From Methylobacterium sp. (GTDB taxonomy: Bacteria; Pseudomonadota; Alphaproteobacteria; Rhizobiales; Beijerinckiaceae): a DNA stretch of 6,042 nt. Under the pieces are notes generated by a model. It worked only from the letters and a program-made list of their open reading frames with translations, had not been told where the DNA came from and searched no databases. Of this stretch, positions 1-4,247 are shown piece by piece (position 1 is the stretch's first letter; every line of letters begins with the position of its first letter). The translations under genes were made by a program, and so were the position numbers. The stretch is taken from NCBI GenBank assembly GCA_021154065.1, contig JAJKJG010000219.1, forward strand, positions 1-6,042. The letters run 5' to 3'.

Positions 1-638
1 ATCCCGGCGATGGCGAGGATGTCCTCGACGAAGGCCCGCGCCGCCTGCGGCGCCTGGCCCTCGATCGCGGCGAGGAGGCCGGCATGCTCGCCGATGCCCT
101 GTCCGGCGGGCTCGGCGAGGCCTTCGAGGCGGCGACCGGACACGATGGCGCGCATGACCCGGCGCTTCGCCGCCGCGCCGACCGCGAGCGCCTCGAGGAG
201 CGTCTCGAGGAGGCCCATGTCGCCAAGCTTCACGGCGAGCGGAGGGGCGCCGAGGGCCGCGAGGCCCTCGAGCGCCAGCGCCACGACCTCGGCATCTGCC
301 GCGGCAGCGTCGCGGCGGCCGATCGACTCGATACCAGCATGCAGGAACTCGCCGGTCTCGCCGGTGCGCAGCCGGAACACCGGGCCGAGATAGCTATAGC
401 TCGCCGGCGCCGCGCCGACGCGGTCGAGATGCCAGCGGCAGACCGGGATGGTGTATTCGGGGCGAAGGCAGAGCTCGCGGCCGGCCGCGTCCTGCGTCAC
501 GAACATCCGGCGCCGGATATCCTCGCCGGAGAGGTCGATGAAGATGTCGGCGGGCTGCAGCACGGGCGGCTCGAGGCGCGCGTAACCCTCGCGCTCGAAG
601 AGCGCGATCAACGCGTCGTTCGCGGCGGCTGCGGTCAT
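1..638 (-). CDS. hisZ: ATP phosphoribosyltransferase regulatory subunit HisZ (partial, C-terminus off the left edge)
   Basis: HisZ is a catalytically inactive paralogue of histidyl-tRNA synthetase. It binds the short form of HisG and gives it activity and histidine feedback control in the first step of histidine biosynthesis, in the cytoplasm. The 212 visible residues match the class II synthetase-like core. An early segment reads EPPVLQPADIF, followed by the signature LCLRPEYTIPVCR at about residues 56-68, then SYLGPVFRLRTGETGEFLHAG (about 81-101) in the motif-2 region, and the helix-rich part that follows (KLGDMGLLETLL). Alphaproteobacterial HisZ is about 370-380 residues, so somewhat more than half is present. 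The ATG at 638 is preceded by a GGTGGAG ribosome site, rather close to the start. In many alphaproteobacteria hisZ sits between hisS and hisG. Here the gene directly upstream is not hisS, and hisG could lie beyond the left edge. The family call is firm; only the end is missing. Confidence 0.93.
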   Translation of the reverse strand, partial: MTAAAANDALIALFEREGYARLEPPVLQPADIFIDLSGEDIRRRMFVTQDAAGRELCLRPEYTIPVCRWHLDRVGAAPASYSYLGPVFRLRTGETGEFLHAGIESIGRRDAAAADAEVVALALEGLAALGAPPLAVKLGDMGLLETLLEALAVGAAAKRRVMRAIVSGRRLEGLAEPAGQGIGEHAGLLAAIEGQAPQAARAFVEDILAIAG

Positions 639-644
639 GCTCCA

Positions 645-658
645 CCCGGATGTCCGGG
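645..658. repeat. Inverted repeat in the hisZ leader
   Basis: CCCGGA-TG-TCCGGG is a perfect 6-base inverted repeat around a 2-base centre. It ends 6 bases before the hisZ start codon and overlaps the ribosome-binding region. It could be a protein-binding site or part of a small leader structure; a 2-base loop is too tight for all six pairs to form as a hairpin. No function can be assigned. Confidence 0.35.
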
Positions 659-745
659 CGTGTCTAACAACGCGCGTGGCGCAACGCGACGATTTTCCGG
701 CGAGACGGTGAATGCTTCCGGGGGCCGGGAGGCGGACGGCCAGCG

Positions 746-784
746 AAAACGGCGCCGCGGAGCCGGCCTTTCGACCGGCGCCGT
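746..784 (-). terminator. Intrinsic terminator of the Lys/Ala-rich protein gene
   Basis: Read on the minus strand, the structure begins 7 bases after the TGA at 792-794. A 9-base stem (CGGCGCCGT at 776-784 on plus, pairing with ACGGCGCCG at 749-757) encloses a smaller CCGG/CCGG hairpin and is followed by a short T run (complement of AAAA at 746-749). The stem is GC-rich and complete, but the T run is only four bases, so efficiency is uncertain. It separates the stress-type gene from hisZ, which implies that hisZ has its own promoter. Confidence 0.65.
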
Positions 785-791
785 GGGATTG

Positions 792-1208
792 TCAGTGGTC
801 GCGGCGCTGGTCCGGCGTGTCCTTGCGCTTCTTGCGGCCGTTGCCCGGAATTGCGGCATCCTCTCCGGCGCGCTTGCCCTGCCGGTCGTCGTTCTCGCCC
901 GTCATGGCCGAGGGCAGGATGCGGCGGGCCGCGCCGGCGACGACTTCGGCAACGGCGCCGGTCGCGGTCTGGCCGATATCCTTGGCGCCGGACGCGGCCT
1001 CAGCGCCGGCTCCGGCGACGGCTTTGTTGCCCGCCAGCACTCCGGCGACGGCGATCAGAGCGTCGGCGACGAGTTCGCGGGCCATCGGCGAGGTGACGAG
1101 CGAGGCGAGCATGTCGCCGGCGCTGCGCACCTCCTTCGGCACTTTCGTGCCGCCGATCTTCTTCGGCATCTTCGCCGACTTGCCCTTGGACGCCTTCTTC
1201 TTGGCCAT
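792..1208 (-). CDS. Conserved-looking Lys/Ala-rich small protein, function unknown
   Basis: A 138-residue protein not assigned to a characterised family. It has a strongly basic N-terminus (MAKKKASKGKSAKMPKKI, then TKVPKEVRSAG to residue 31), a mildly hydrophobic Ala/Gly-rich helical middle (about residues 33-98, including ADALIAVAGVLAG at 49-60) and a charged hydrophilic C-terminus (GRKKRKDTPDQRRDH). Short proteins with a similar PKKI.G.KVPKE.R opening are, from memory, common as hypothetical proteins in Hyphomicrobiales. No signal peptide is visible; the middle could be an amphipathic or membrane-associating helix. The frame stays open to an ATG at 1331, but the EcfG-type promoter at 1244-1268 lies inside that extension. 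Transcription would therefore begin near 1237, and the ATG at 1208 is the usable start. The ribosome site (CCAGGTG) is weak. The gene is monocistronic, closed by the terminator at 746-784. Confidence 0.8.
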   Translation of the reverse strand: MAKKKASKGKSAKMPKKIGGTKVPKEVRSAGDMLASLVTSPMARELVADALIAVAGVLAGNKAVAGAGAEAASGAKDIGQTATGAVAEVVAGAARRILPSAMTGENDDRQGKRAGEDAAIPGNGRKKRKDTPDQRRDH

Positions 1209-1243
1209 GGCTGCACCTGGTGGATTCGGGAGGACGAAGGGGA

Positions 1244-1268
1244 AACGGCGGCCGAGCTTGGCGGTTCC
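1244..1268 (-). promoter_or_regulatory. EcfG (general stress response) promoter, perfect match
   Basis: On the minus strand this reads GGAAC (1268-1264), a 16-base spacer, then CGTT (1247-1244). It matches the known alphaproteobacterial EcfG/SigT consensus GGAAC-N16/17-CGTT at all nine positions. It lies 35 bases from the ATG at 1208, which predicts a leader of about 30 bases. It therefore assigns the downstream gene to the general stress regulon and fixes the start codon. The motif and spacing are seen directly; regulation is inferred from the consensus. Confidence 0.8.
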
Positions 1269-1354
1269 GAGGCCGGCCATGAGCCGCACGAAACAGCCCG
1301 GAAACATCGTGGCGCTATTCGGCGCGCTCATCGGAGCGGCACCGAGGAATCGCC

Positions 1355-1612
1355 ATGCAATATCAGCCCCTGCGGCTCTCGCCGGGCCAAGGCCGCGGCT
1401 TTCCTGCTTTCAGCGCGCTCCACCGCGAGCCGGGAAGCGGCGGCCGCGGCGCCTGGACCGTCTCCCACCGTGGTCCGGAAGGCATCCTGCTCGAGCTCCG
1501 CTCCGGCGGCTCCCTCGAGCCGTCGCTGCGGCTTGACGCGGCTGCGGCGCGAAGGCTCGCGGGCGAGCTCCTGGCGCTCGCCGGAGCGATCGACGGCAGC
1601 GCGTCCGACTGA
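1355..1612 (+). CDS. Small uncharacterised protein (85 residues)
   Basis: Not assigned to a named family. The start is well supported: GAGGA sits 8 bases before the ATG at 1355. The N-terminal third (to about residue 33) is Gly/Pro/Arg-rich and probably flexible. Then come two probable beta strands (AWTVSHR and GILLELRS, about 33-50), followed by a short loop and an amphipathic helix (LDAAAARRLAGELLALAGAID, about 60-80). The strand-strand-helix layout with L.LD...AR.LA..LL.LA resembles small single-domain hypothetical proteins found in several bacterial groups. That is a shape comparison, not a family assignment. It is divergent from the EcfG-driven gene on its left and converges with the basic protein gene on its right, whose stop is 15 bases away. 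No promoter motif was recognised upstream. Codon use has high GC at third positions, like its neighbours. Confidence 0.72.
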   Translation: MQYQPLRLSPGQGRGFPAFSALHREPGSGGRGAWTVSHRGPEGILLELRSGGSLEPSLRLDAAAARRLAGELLALAGAIDGSASD

Positions 1613-1627
1613 GCCCTACGGCAAGAC

Positions 1628-2317
1628 CTAATCCTCAAGACCAGCGTCGGCGCCCTTCGAACGGGCAGCCCCGAGACCCTTGCCCGCACGGGCCGGACGC
1701 TTCGGCGGCTTCGCGCCGCCGCTGGAGGCGGTCGAGCGCACGCCGCTCTTCTTCGATTCCGGAATGCCGGAGATCAGCTCGCCTTTCGGCACCGCGACGA
1801 CATTGCCCGGCGCCGGCACGCGTTGGCGGACGCCGCCGGTGCGCTTGTCCATGGTGCGAGGCTCGATCGCTCCGGCGCCGTCGGCCTTGGCGGCGGGCGG
1901 CGTCGGCCGGCGTCTTGCGGTCGTCGGCACGCTGTCGGCGATCTCGGCGTTCGACTTCGCGCGCCGCAGGACCGTCTCGGGGCCCACCGGCAATGGCGCG
2001 ACCGCATCGGCGCGATGATGCCGCGACGGGCGGGCGCCCGCGACCTTGATCGCGGCATCGATCTTCTTCGAGATCGACATCACGCCGGTGCCCTTCTCGG
2101 CGCCGCGACGCTGATCGGCGAGGGCGCTGCGGGAGTTCGGGCGCGTCGGGATCGGGTCGTCGGCATGGCCGCCGGCCGCGGCGTGGTTGAACTCGATCTC
2201 GTTGACGAAATCCCGGCGGTGCCCCTCGCCCTGAATACGCTGCCGCTCGGCCTTCTTGGTGTGCTGCTTCAGCGCCTGCTTCTCGGCGCGACTGCGCTCT
2301 ATGCCGCGCGACGCCAT
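1628..2317 (-). CDS. Highly basic, probably disordered protein of unknown function
   Basis: A 229-residue protein rich in Arg, Lys, Ala, Pro and Gly, with no recognisable enzyme motif, signal peptide or membrane segment. The first 43 residues look like a charged helix (ERSRAEKQALKQHTKKAERQRI). A second short helix-like stretch is SISKKIDAAIKVAG at about 81-94. The rest, from about 95, is low-complexity and basic, ending SSGGAKPPKRPARAGKGLGAARSKGADAGLED. The ATG at 2317 was chosen over longer forms of the same frame because an excellent ribosome site (AGGAGG, 5 bases upstream) sits directly before it. Third-position GC is high in this frame, which supports real coding. The composition is compatible with nucleic-acid or polyanion binding, but this is inference from charge only. 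A one-mismatch EcfG-type promoter lies upstream. The gene converges with the 85-residue gene, leaving only 15 bases between stops. Confidence 0.72.
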   Translation of the reverse strand: MASRGIERSRAEKQALKQHTKKAERQRIQGEGHRRDFVNEIEFNHAAAGGHADDPIPTRPNSRSALADQRRGAEKGTGVMSISKKIDAAIKVAGARPSRHHRADAVAPLPVGPETVLRRAKSNAEIADSVPTTARRRPTPPAAKADGAGAIEPRTMDKRTGGVRQRVPAPGNVVAVPKGELISGIPESKKSGVRSTASSGGAKPPKRPARAGKGLGAARSKGADAGLED

Positions 2318-2358
2318 CCTTCCCTCCTCGAACGCTTGCCGATGATTCGTTTCGGACC

Positions 2359-2384
2359 AATGCGGCTCAGCCAAAGTCGGTTCC
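2359..2384 (-). promoter_or_regulatory. Possible EcfG-type promoter, one mismatch
   Basis: On the minus strand this reads GGAAC (2384-2380), a 17-base spacer, then CATT (2362-2359) instead of CGTT. The -35 element is perfect and the distance to the ATG at 2317 (about 40 bases) matches the other EcfG-type promoters here. The changed base is, however, in a well-conserved part of the -10. Treat it as a candidate. Confidence 0.35.
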
Positions 2385-2409
2385 GCGGGCCGGCCGGACG
2401 CGCAAACGC

Positions 2410-2436
2410 AAAAAACCCGCCGACGAGGTCGGCGGG
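2410..2436 (-). terminator. Strong intrinsic terminator of the exported Lys-rich protein gene
   Basis: A perfect 9-base stem (CCCGCCGAC at 2416-2424 with GTCGGCGGG at 2428-2436) and a 3-base loop are followed, on the minus strand, by six T residues (complement of AAAAAA at 2410-2415). It starts about 42 bases after the TAA at 2479-2481. It acts only for minus-strand transcription, because the T run is on that side. It isolates the exported-protein gene from the basic-protein gene downstream. Confidence 0.92.
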
Positions 2437-2478
2437 TGTTCGGCAGGCGAGGGGCGCGGGCGATCGGCCCGCGCGCCG

Positions 2479-2679
2479 TTACATCTTCTTCGACTTCTTC
2501 TTCATCGCCTTCTTTTTCGTCGGCTTCATGGGATCGGCCGTCATCGGCCCGCTGCCCGGTCCGCCGCGGGACACCGCCGGGCCGCCGGAGCTTTGGCCGG
2601 TCGACGACTGCTGGGCGAACGCTGGGGCGGCGGCGAGCAGCATCGCGGCCGAGGCAAGCAACAGGACTTTCTTCATCAT
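2479..2679 (-). CDS. Small exported protein with Lys-rich C-terminal tail, function unknown
   Basis: A 66-residue precursor. Residues 1-22 are a clear Sec signal peptide: MMKK, a hydrophobic core LLLASAAMLLAAA, and cleavage after AFA, before QQ. The mature part, about 44 residues, is a Ser/Gly/Pro-rich linker (about 23-47) followed by a Lys-rich tail from residue 52 (KPTKKKAMKKKSKKM). It has no cysteines and no enzyme motif, and is predicted to be a secreted or periplasmic basic peptide. Such a tail could bind lipopolysaccharide, peptidoglycan or DNA, which is inference from charge. AGGAG is 3 bases from the ATG at 2679 and 6 bases from the ATG at 2676. Either start is possible and the second has the better spacing; they differ by one Met. 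The gene is monocistronic, with a perfect EcfG-type promoter upstream and a strong terminator downstream. Confidence 0.82.
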   Translation of the reverse strand: MMKKVLLLASAAMLLAAAPAFAQQSSTGQSSGGPAVSRGGPGSGPMTADPMKPTKKKAMKKKSKKM

Positions 2680-2757
2680 GAACTCCTGGATGCGGGCAGT
2701 GCAGCGGCTTGCCCCTGGCTTCCTCCCGAGATTGCGCCCGGATGCTGCGTAGGCACG

Positions 2758-2783
2758 AACGTTTACGCCACAGCCGAGGTTCC
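2758..2783 (-). promoter_or_regulatory. EcfG (general stress response) promoter, perfect match
   Basis: On the minus strand this reads GGAAC (2783-2779), a 17-base spacer, then CGTT (2761-2758), a nine-of-nine match to the EcfG consensus. The expected transcript start near 2751 leaves a leader of about 70 bases before the exported-protein gene at 2679. It lies wholly in the intergenic region behind the stop of the 82-residue protein gene. Confidence 0.8.
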
Positions 2784-2794
2784 TTGGCCGCCGT

Positions 2795-2809
2795 TCTGCG
2801 CCGCGCAGA
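2795..2809. repeat. Inverted repeat just upstream of an EcfG-type promoter
   Basis: TCTGCGC-C-GCGCAGA has perfect 7-base arms around a single base. It sits 11 bases upstream of the -35 element (2779-2783) and 15 bases after the stop of the 82-residue gene. It may be a regulator-binding palindrome or a weak 3' hairpin of the gene upstream (5-base stem, 5-base loop, no T run). Nothing decides between these. Confidence 0.35.
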
Positions 2810-2824
2810 CAAGTCAGCGTGAGG

Positions 2825-3073
2825 CTAGGGCTTCTCGCGGATCGCCCGCCCGACCTCGAGCGAGGCGCTGCGGACCTCGGTGTCCGAGAGGCTGCCGGCG
2901 GTGCCGGCGTCGATCGCGTCCGCGATGGCCGGCAGGTCCGGGTCCTCGCCGAGCCCCTTGAGGAGATCGAGGATCCGCATCGCCTTGTCGGCGCTCTCCG
3001 GGCTCGCGCGGGCGATCTCCTCGGCGAGCGCAGCGATCGCCTCGATGATCGCCTGACCGTCCCGCGCCGGCAT
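2825..3073 (-). CDS. Small acidic helical protein, function unknown
   Basis: An 82-residue cytoplasmic-looking protein with no family that I recognise. It appears all-helical: QAIIEAIAALAEEIARA (about 7-23), SADKAMRILDLLKGLG (about 27-42), a short DPDLPAIADAIDAG segment, then a final helix TEVRSASLEVGRAIREK. It has no cysteines, signal peptide or membrane segment. The ATG at 3073 has an excellent ribosome site (GGAGGA, 6 bases away) and lies downstream of a perfect EcfG-type promoter. An in-frame ATG at 3109 falls at or before the predicted transcript start and is rejected. Its size and amphipathic helices would suit a small protein-protein interaction module, but that is a guess. It is divergent from the membrane protein gene on its right. 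Confidence 0.78.
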   Translation of the reverse strand: MPARDGQAIIEAIAALAEEIARASPESADKAMRILDLLKGLGEDPDLPAIADAIDAGTAGSLSDTEVRSASLEVGRAIREKP

Positions 3074-3088
3074 GAATGGTCCTCCGAA

Positions 3089-3106
3089 CCGCCGCCGATG
3101 CGGCGG
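3089..3106 (-). promoter_or_regulatory. Leader hairpin before the 82-residue protein gene
   Basis: CCGCCGC (3089-3095) and GCGGCGG (3100-3106) form a perfect 7-base GC-only stem with a 4-base loop. With transcription starting near 3110, the hairpin fills most of the 5' leader and stops 3 bases before the GGAGGA ribosome site (3080-3085). It could stabilise the 5' end or modulate translation. Hairpins of this kind also arise by chance in GC-rich DNA. Confidence 0.4.
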
Positions 3107-3117
3107 CACACCGCCTC

Positions 3118-3142
3118 AACGGCACCGGTGCGCGTGCGTTCC
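3118..3142 (-). promoter_or_regulatory. EcfG (general stress response) promoter, perfect match
   Basis: On the minus strand this reads GGAAC (3142-3138), a 16-base spacer, then CGTT (3121-3118). It is the third nine-of-nine EcfG consensus match in the window. It directs transcription toward the 82-residue protein gene starting at 3073, with a predicted leader of about 37 bases. Confidence 0.8.
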
Positions 3143-3189
3143 GGCCGGCACCACGCAAAAGCCGCCATCGCTGGCGAGGGTCGACGCCG

Positions 3190-3816
3190 ATGACCCTCGA
3201 CCCGGCCACAAACCCGAGCCCGCCGGCCCGTCCCCCGAGCCTCGCGCGCCGGGTCCTGACGCTGCCGCTCGTCGTGCTCGCGACGATCCTCGTCCTCGTC
3301 GACGACCTGTTCCGCTCGATCGTGAAGCCGGCGGCGGCCTGGCTTGCCGGGCTCAAGCCCTTCCGCCGCCTCGAGGCGCTCATCGCCGGCCTGCCGCCCT
3401 ATCCGACGCTCGCCCTGTTCCTGATCCCGATGGCGGTCATCTGGCCGATCAAGCTCTATGCGCTCTATCTCATCGGGCTCGGCCATGTCGGCCAGGGCAT
3501 GGCCGCCTTCGTCGTCGCCAAGGTCGTCGGCGTCGGGCTCGCCGAGCGGCTCTTCGCGATCAGCCGCGACAAGCTCCTCTCGATCGGCTGGTTCGCGAAG
3601 GCGTACTACGCCGTCATCCGCATCCGCGACCGCGTGCACCTCTACCTGAAGCGCACCGGCTGGTGGCCGGCGCTCGTCGCCTTCCTGGCGCGGGCCCGCG
3701 CCGGCTGGCGCACGCTCAGGGCTGCGACCGGCGCGCTCCTGCGCCGGCTCGCCCCGCGTTCCCTCGTCGCCGCGGTCCGGCGGCTGATCGAAAGCCGCCG
3801 CCCGTCGGCGTCGTGA
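3190..3816 (+). CDS. Uncharacterised multi-pass membrane protein
   Basis: A 208-residue inner-membrane protein. Visible hydrophobic segments are about residues 21-38 (RVLTLPLVVLATILVLVD), 73-97 (TLALFLIPMAVIWPIKLYALYLIGL) and 103-122 (GMAAFVVAKVVGVGLAERLF). The N-terminus is Pro-rich (PATNPSPPARPPS). The region after about residue 123 is strongly basic with alternating aromatic residues (RIRDRVHLYLKRTGWW, then ARARAGWRTLRAATGALLRRL) and probably lies in the cytoplasm against the membrane. Proteins with this LGHVGQG..AF..AK..G..LAERLF pattern are, from memory, widespread as transmembrane hypothetical proteins in Alphaproteobacteria; no function is known to me. The ATG at 3190 has GCGAGGG about 9 bases upstream. 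The same frame is open to 3076, but an early start would overlap the divergent gene's leader. The stop is 3 bases from the convergent hdeA-like stop. Confidence 0.82.
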   Translation: MTLDPATNPSPPARPPSLARRVLTLPLVVLATILVLVDDLFRSIVKPAAAWLAGLKPFRRLEALIAGLPPYPTLALFLIPMAVIWPIKLYALYLIGLGHVGQGMAAFVVAKVVGVGLAERLFAISRDKLLSIGWFAKAYYAVIRIRDRVHLYLKRTGWWPALVAFLARARAGWRTLRAATGALLRRLAPRSLVAAVRRLIESRRPSAS

Positions 3817-3819
3817 GGG

Positions 3820-4110
3820 CTATTCCTTCGACATGATCTTCTCGGCCGCGGTCAACAGGCTGATCGTCGGGTTCTGGGCGCAATAGGCGCCGAGCTTCTG
3901 CCCATCGGTCGCCATCTTGTCGAAATCGATCACCGCGTCGTCGTCCTCGCTGGTGTAATAGCCGCTCAGCCACATTAAGAGATTGCCGATCGTATCCTTC
4001 GGGCTCTTGACGAAGTCCTCGCATTTGATCGTCGCGACGTCGAGCTTCTGGGCCGAAGCGGGCGTGGCGCTCATGAACGCAAAAAGCACGAGGGCGAGGG
4101 CGGTGCGCAT
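3820..4110 (-). CDS. HdeA/HdeB-like periplasmic acid-stress chaperone family protein
   Basis: A 96-residue precursor. Residues 1-20 are a signal peptide (MRTALALVLFAFMSATPASA, cleaved before QKLD). The mature protein of about 76 residues carries the HdeA/HdeB pattern. CEDFV begins with the first cysteine (residue 30), then come NLLMWLSGYYTSEDDDAVIDFDKM and a second cysteine (residue 77) in LGAYCAQNP, ending in a short helix (TAAEKIM). The two cysteines are expected to form the family's disulphide. In enteric bacteria HdeA and HdeB prevent aggregation of periplasmic proteins at low pH. In Alphaproteobacteria the role of such homologues is less clear, so only the family is assigned. The ATG at 4110 is preceded by GGAG with a 7-base gap. 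An in-frame extension to 4263 lacks the signal-peptide position and overlaps the neighbouring gene, so it is rejected. No EcfG motif was found upstream. Confidence 0.85.
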   Translation of the reverse strand: MRTALALVLFAFMSATPASAQKLDVATIKCEDFVKSPKDTIGNLLMWLSGYYTSEDDDAVIDFDKMATDGQKLGAYCAQNPTISLLTAAEKIMSKE

Positions 4111-4190
4111 GTCAGGTCTCCGGTGGGATGCTCCCGGCCCATCGTAGACGCCGGCGGCGGACTTGGCCACGGCGGACGTCGGGCGGTGGC

Positions 4191-4209
4191 AGGCGCGGTT
4201 AACGCGCCT
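4191..4209. repeat. Inverted repeat between the cyclodeaminase-family gene and the hdeA-like gene
   Basis: AGGCGCG-GTTAA-CGCGCCT is a perfect 7-base stem with a 5-base loop, 38 bases after the stop of the minus-strand cyclodeaminase-family gene. It is placed like a terminator for that operon, but no T run follows on the minus strand, so it is not a standard intrinsic terminator. It may instead be a 3' stabilising hairpin or an operator upstream of the hdeA-like gene. Confidence 0.4.
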
Positions 4210-4247
4210 TGCGTTGAAGCGATCGCCAAGGCCGTTCGGCACCGTAC

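Noticed and set aside
373..377. GGAAC on the plus strand inside hisZ
   Set aside because: No CGTT occurs 16-18 bases downstream, and the position is inside a coding region in antisense.
84..1631. 515-codon plus-strand open frame
   Set aside because: It runs antisense through hisZ and the 138-residue gene, including their terminator and promoter. Its product is low-complexity Arg/Gly/Ala. It is a GC-rich shadow.
1628..2812. Long (394-codon) form of the basic protein
   Set aside because: The extension runs through the strong terminator at 2410-2436 and the exported-peptide gene in another frame. The excellent ribosome site places the start at 2317.
3116..3140. Plus-strand EcfG-like element (TCAAC-N16-CGTT) for the membrane protein
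   Set aside because: The EcfG consensus is partly self-complementary (AAC/GTT), so most of this match follows automatically from the perfect minus-strand promoter. The GG of the -35 is missing.
2479..3639. 386-codon minus-strand open frame that includes the exported peptide as its last part
   Set aside because: It crosses antisense through the membrane-protein gene, out of frame through the 82-residue gene and across a promoter. The signal peptide and ribosome site show that the true start is at 2679/2676.
4111..4247. EcfG promoter for the hdeA-like gene
   Set aside because: An AACG occurs at 4201-4204, but no GTTCC lies at the required distance. No other confident promoter was seen.
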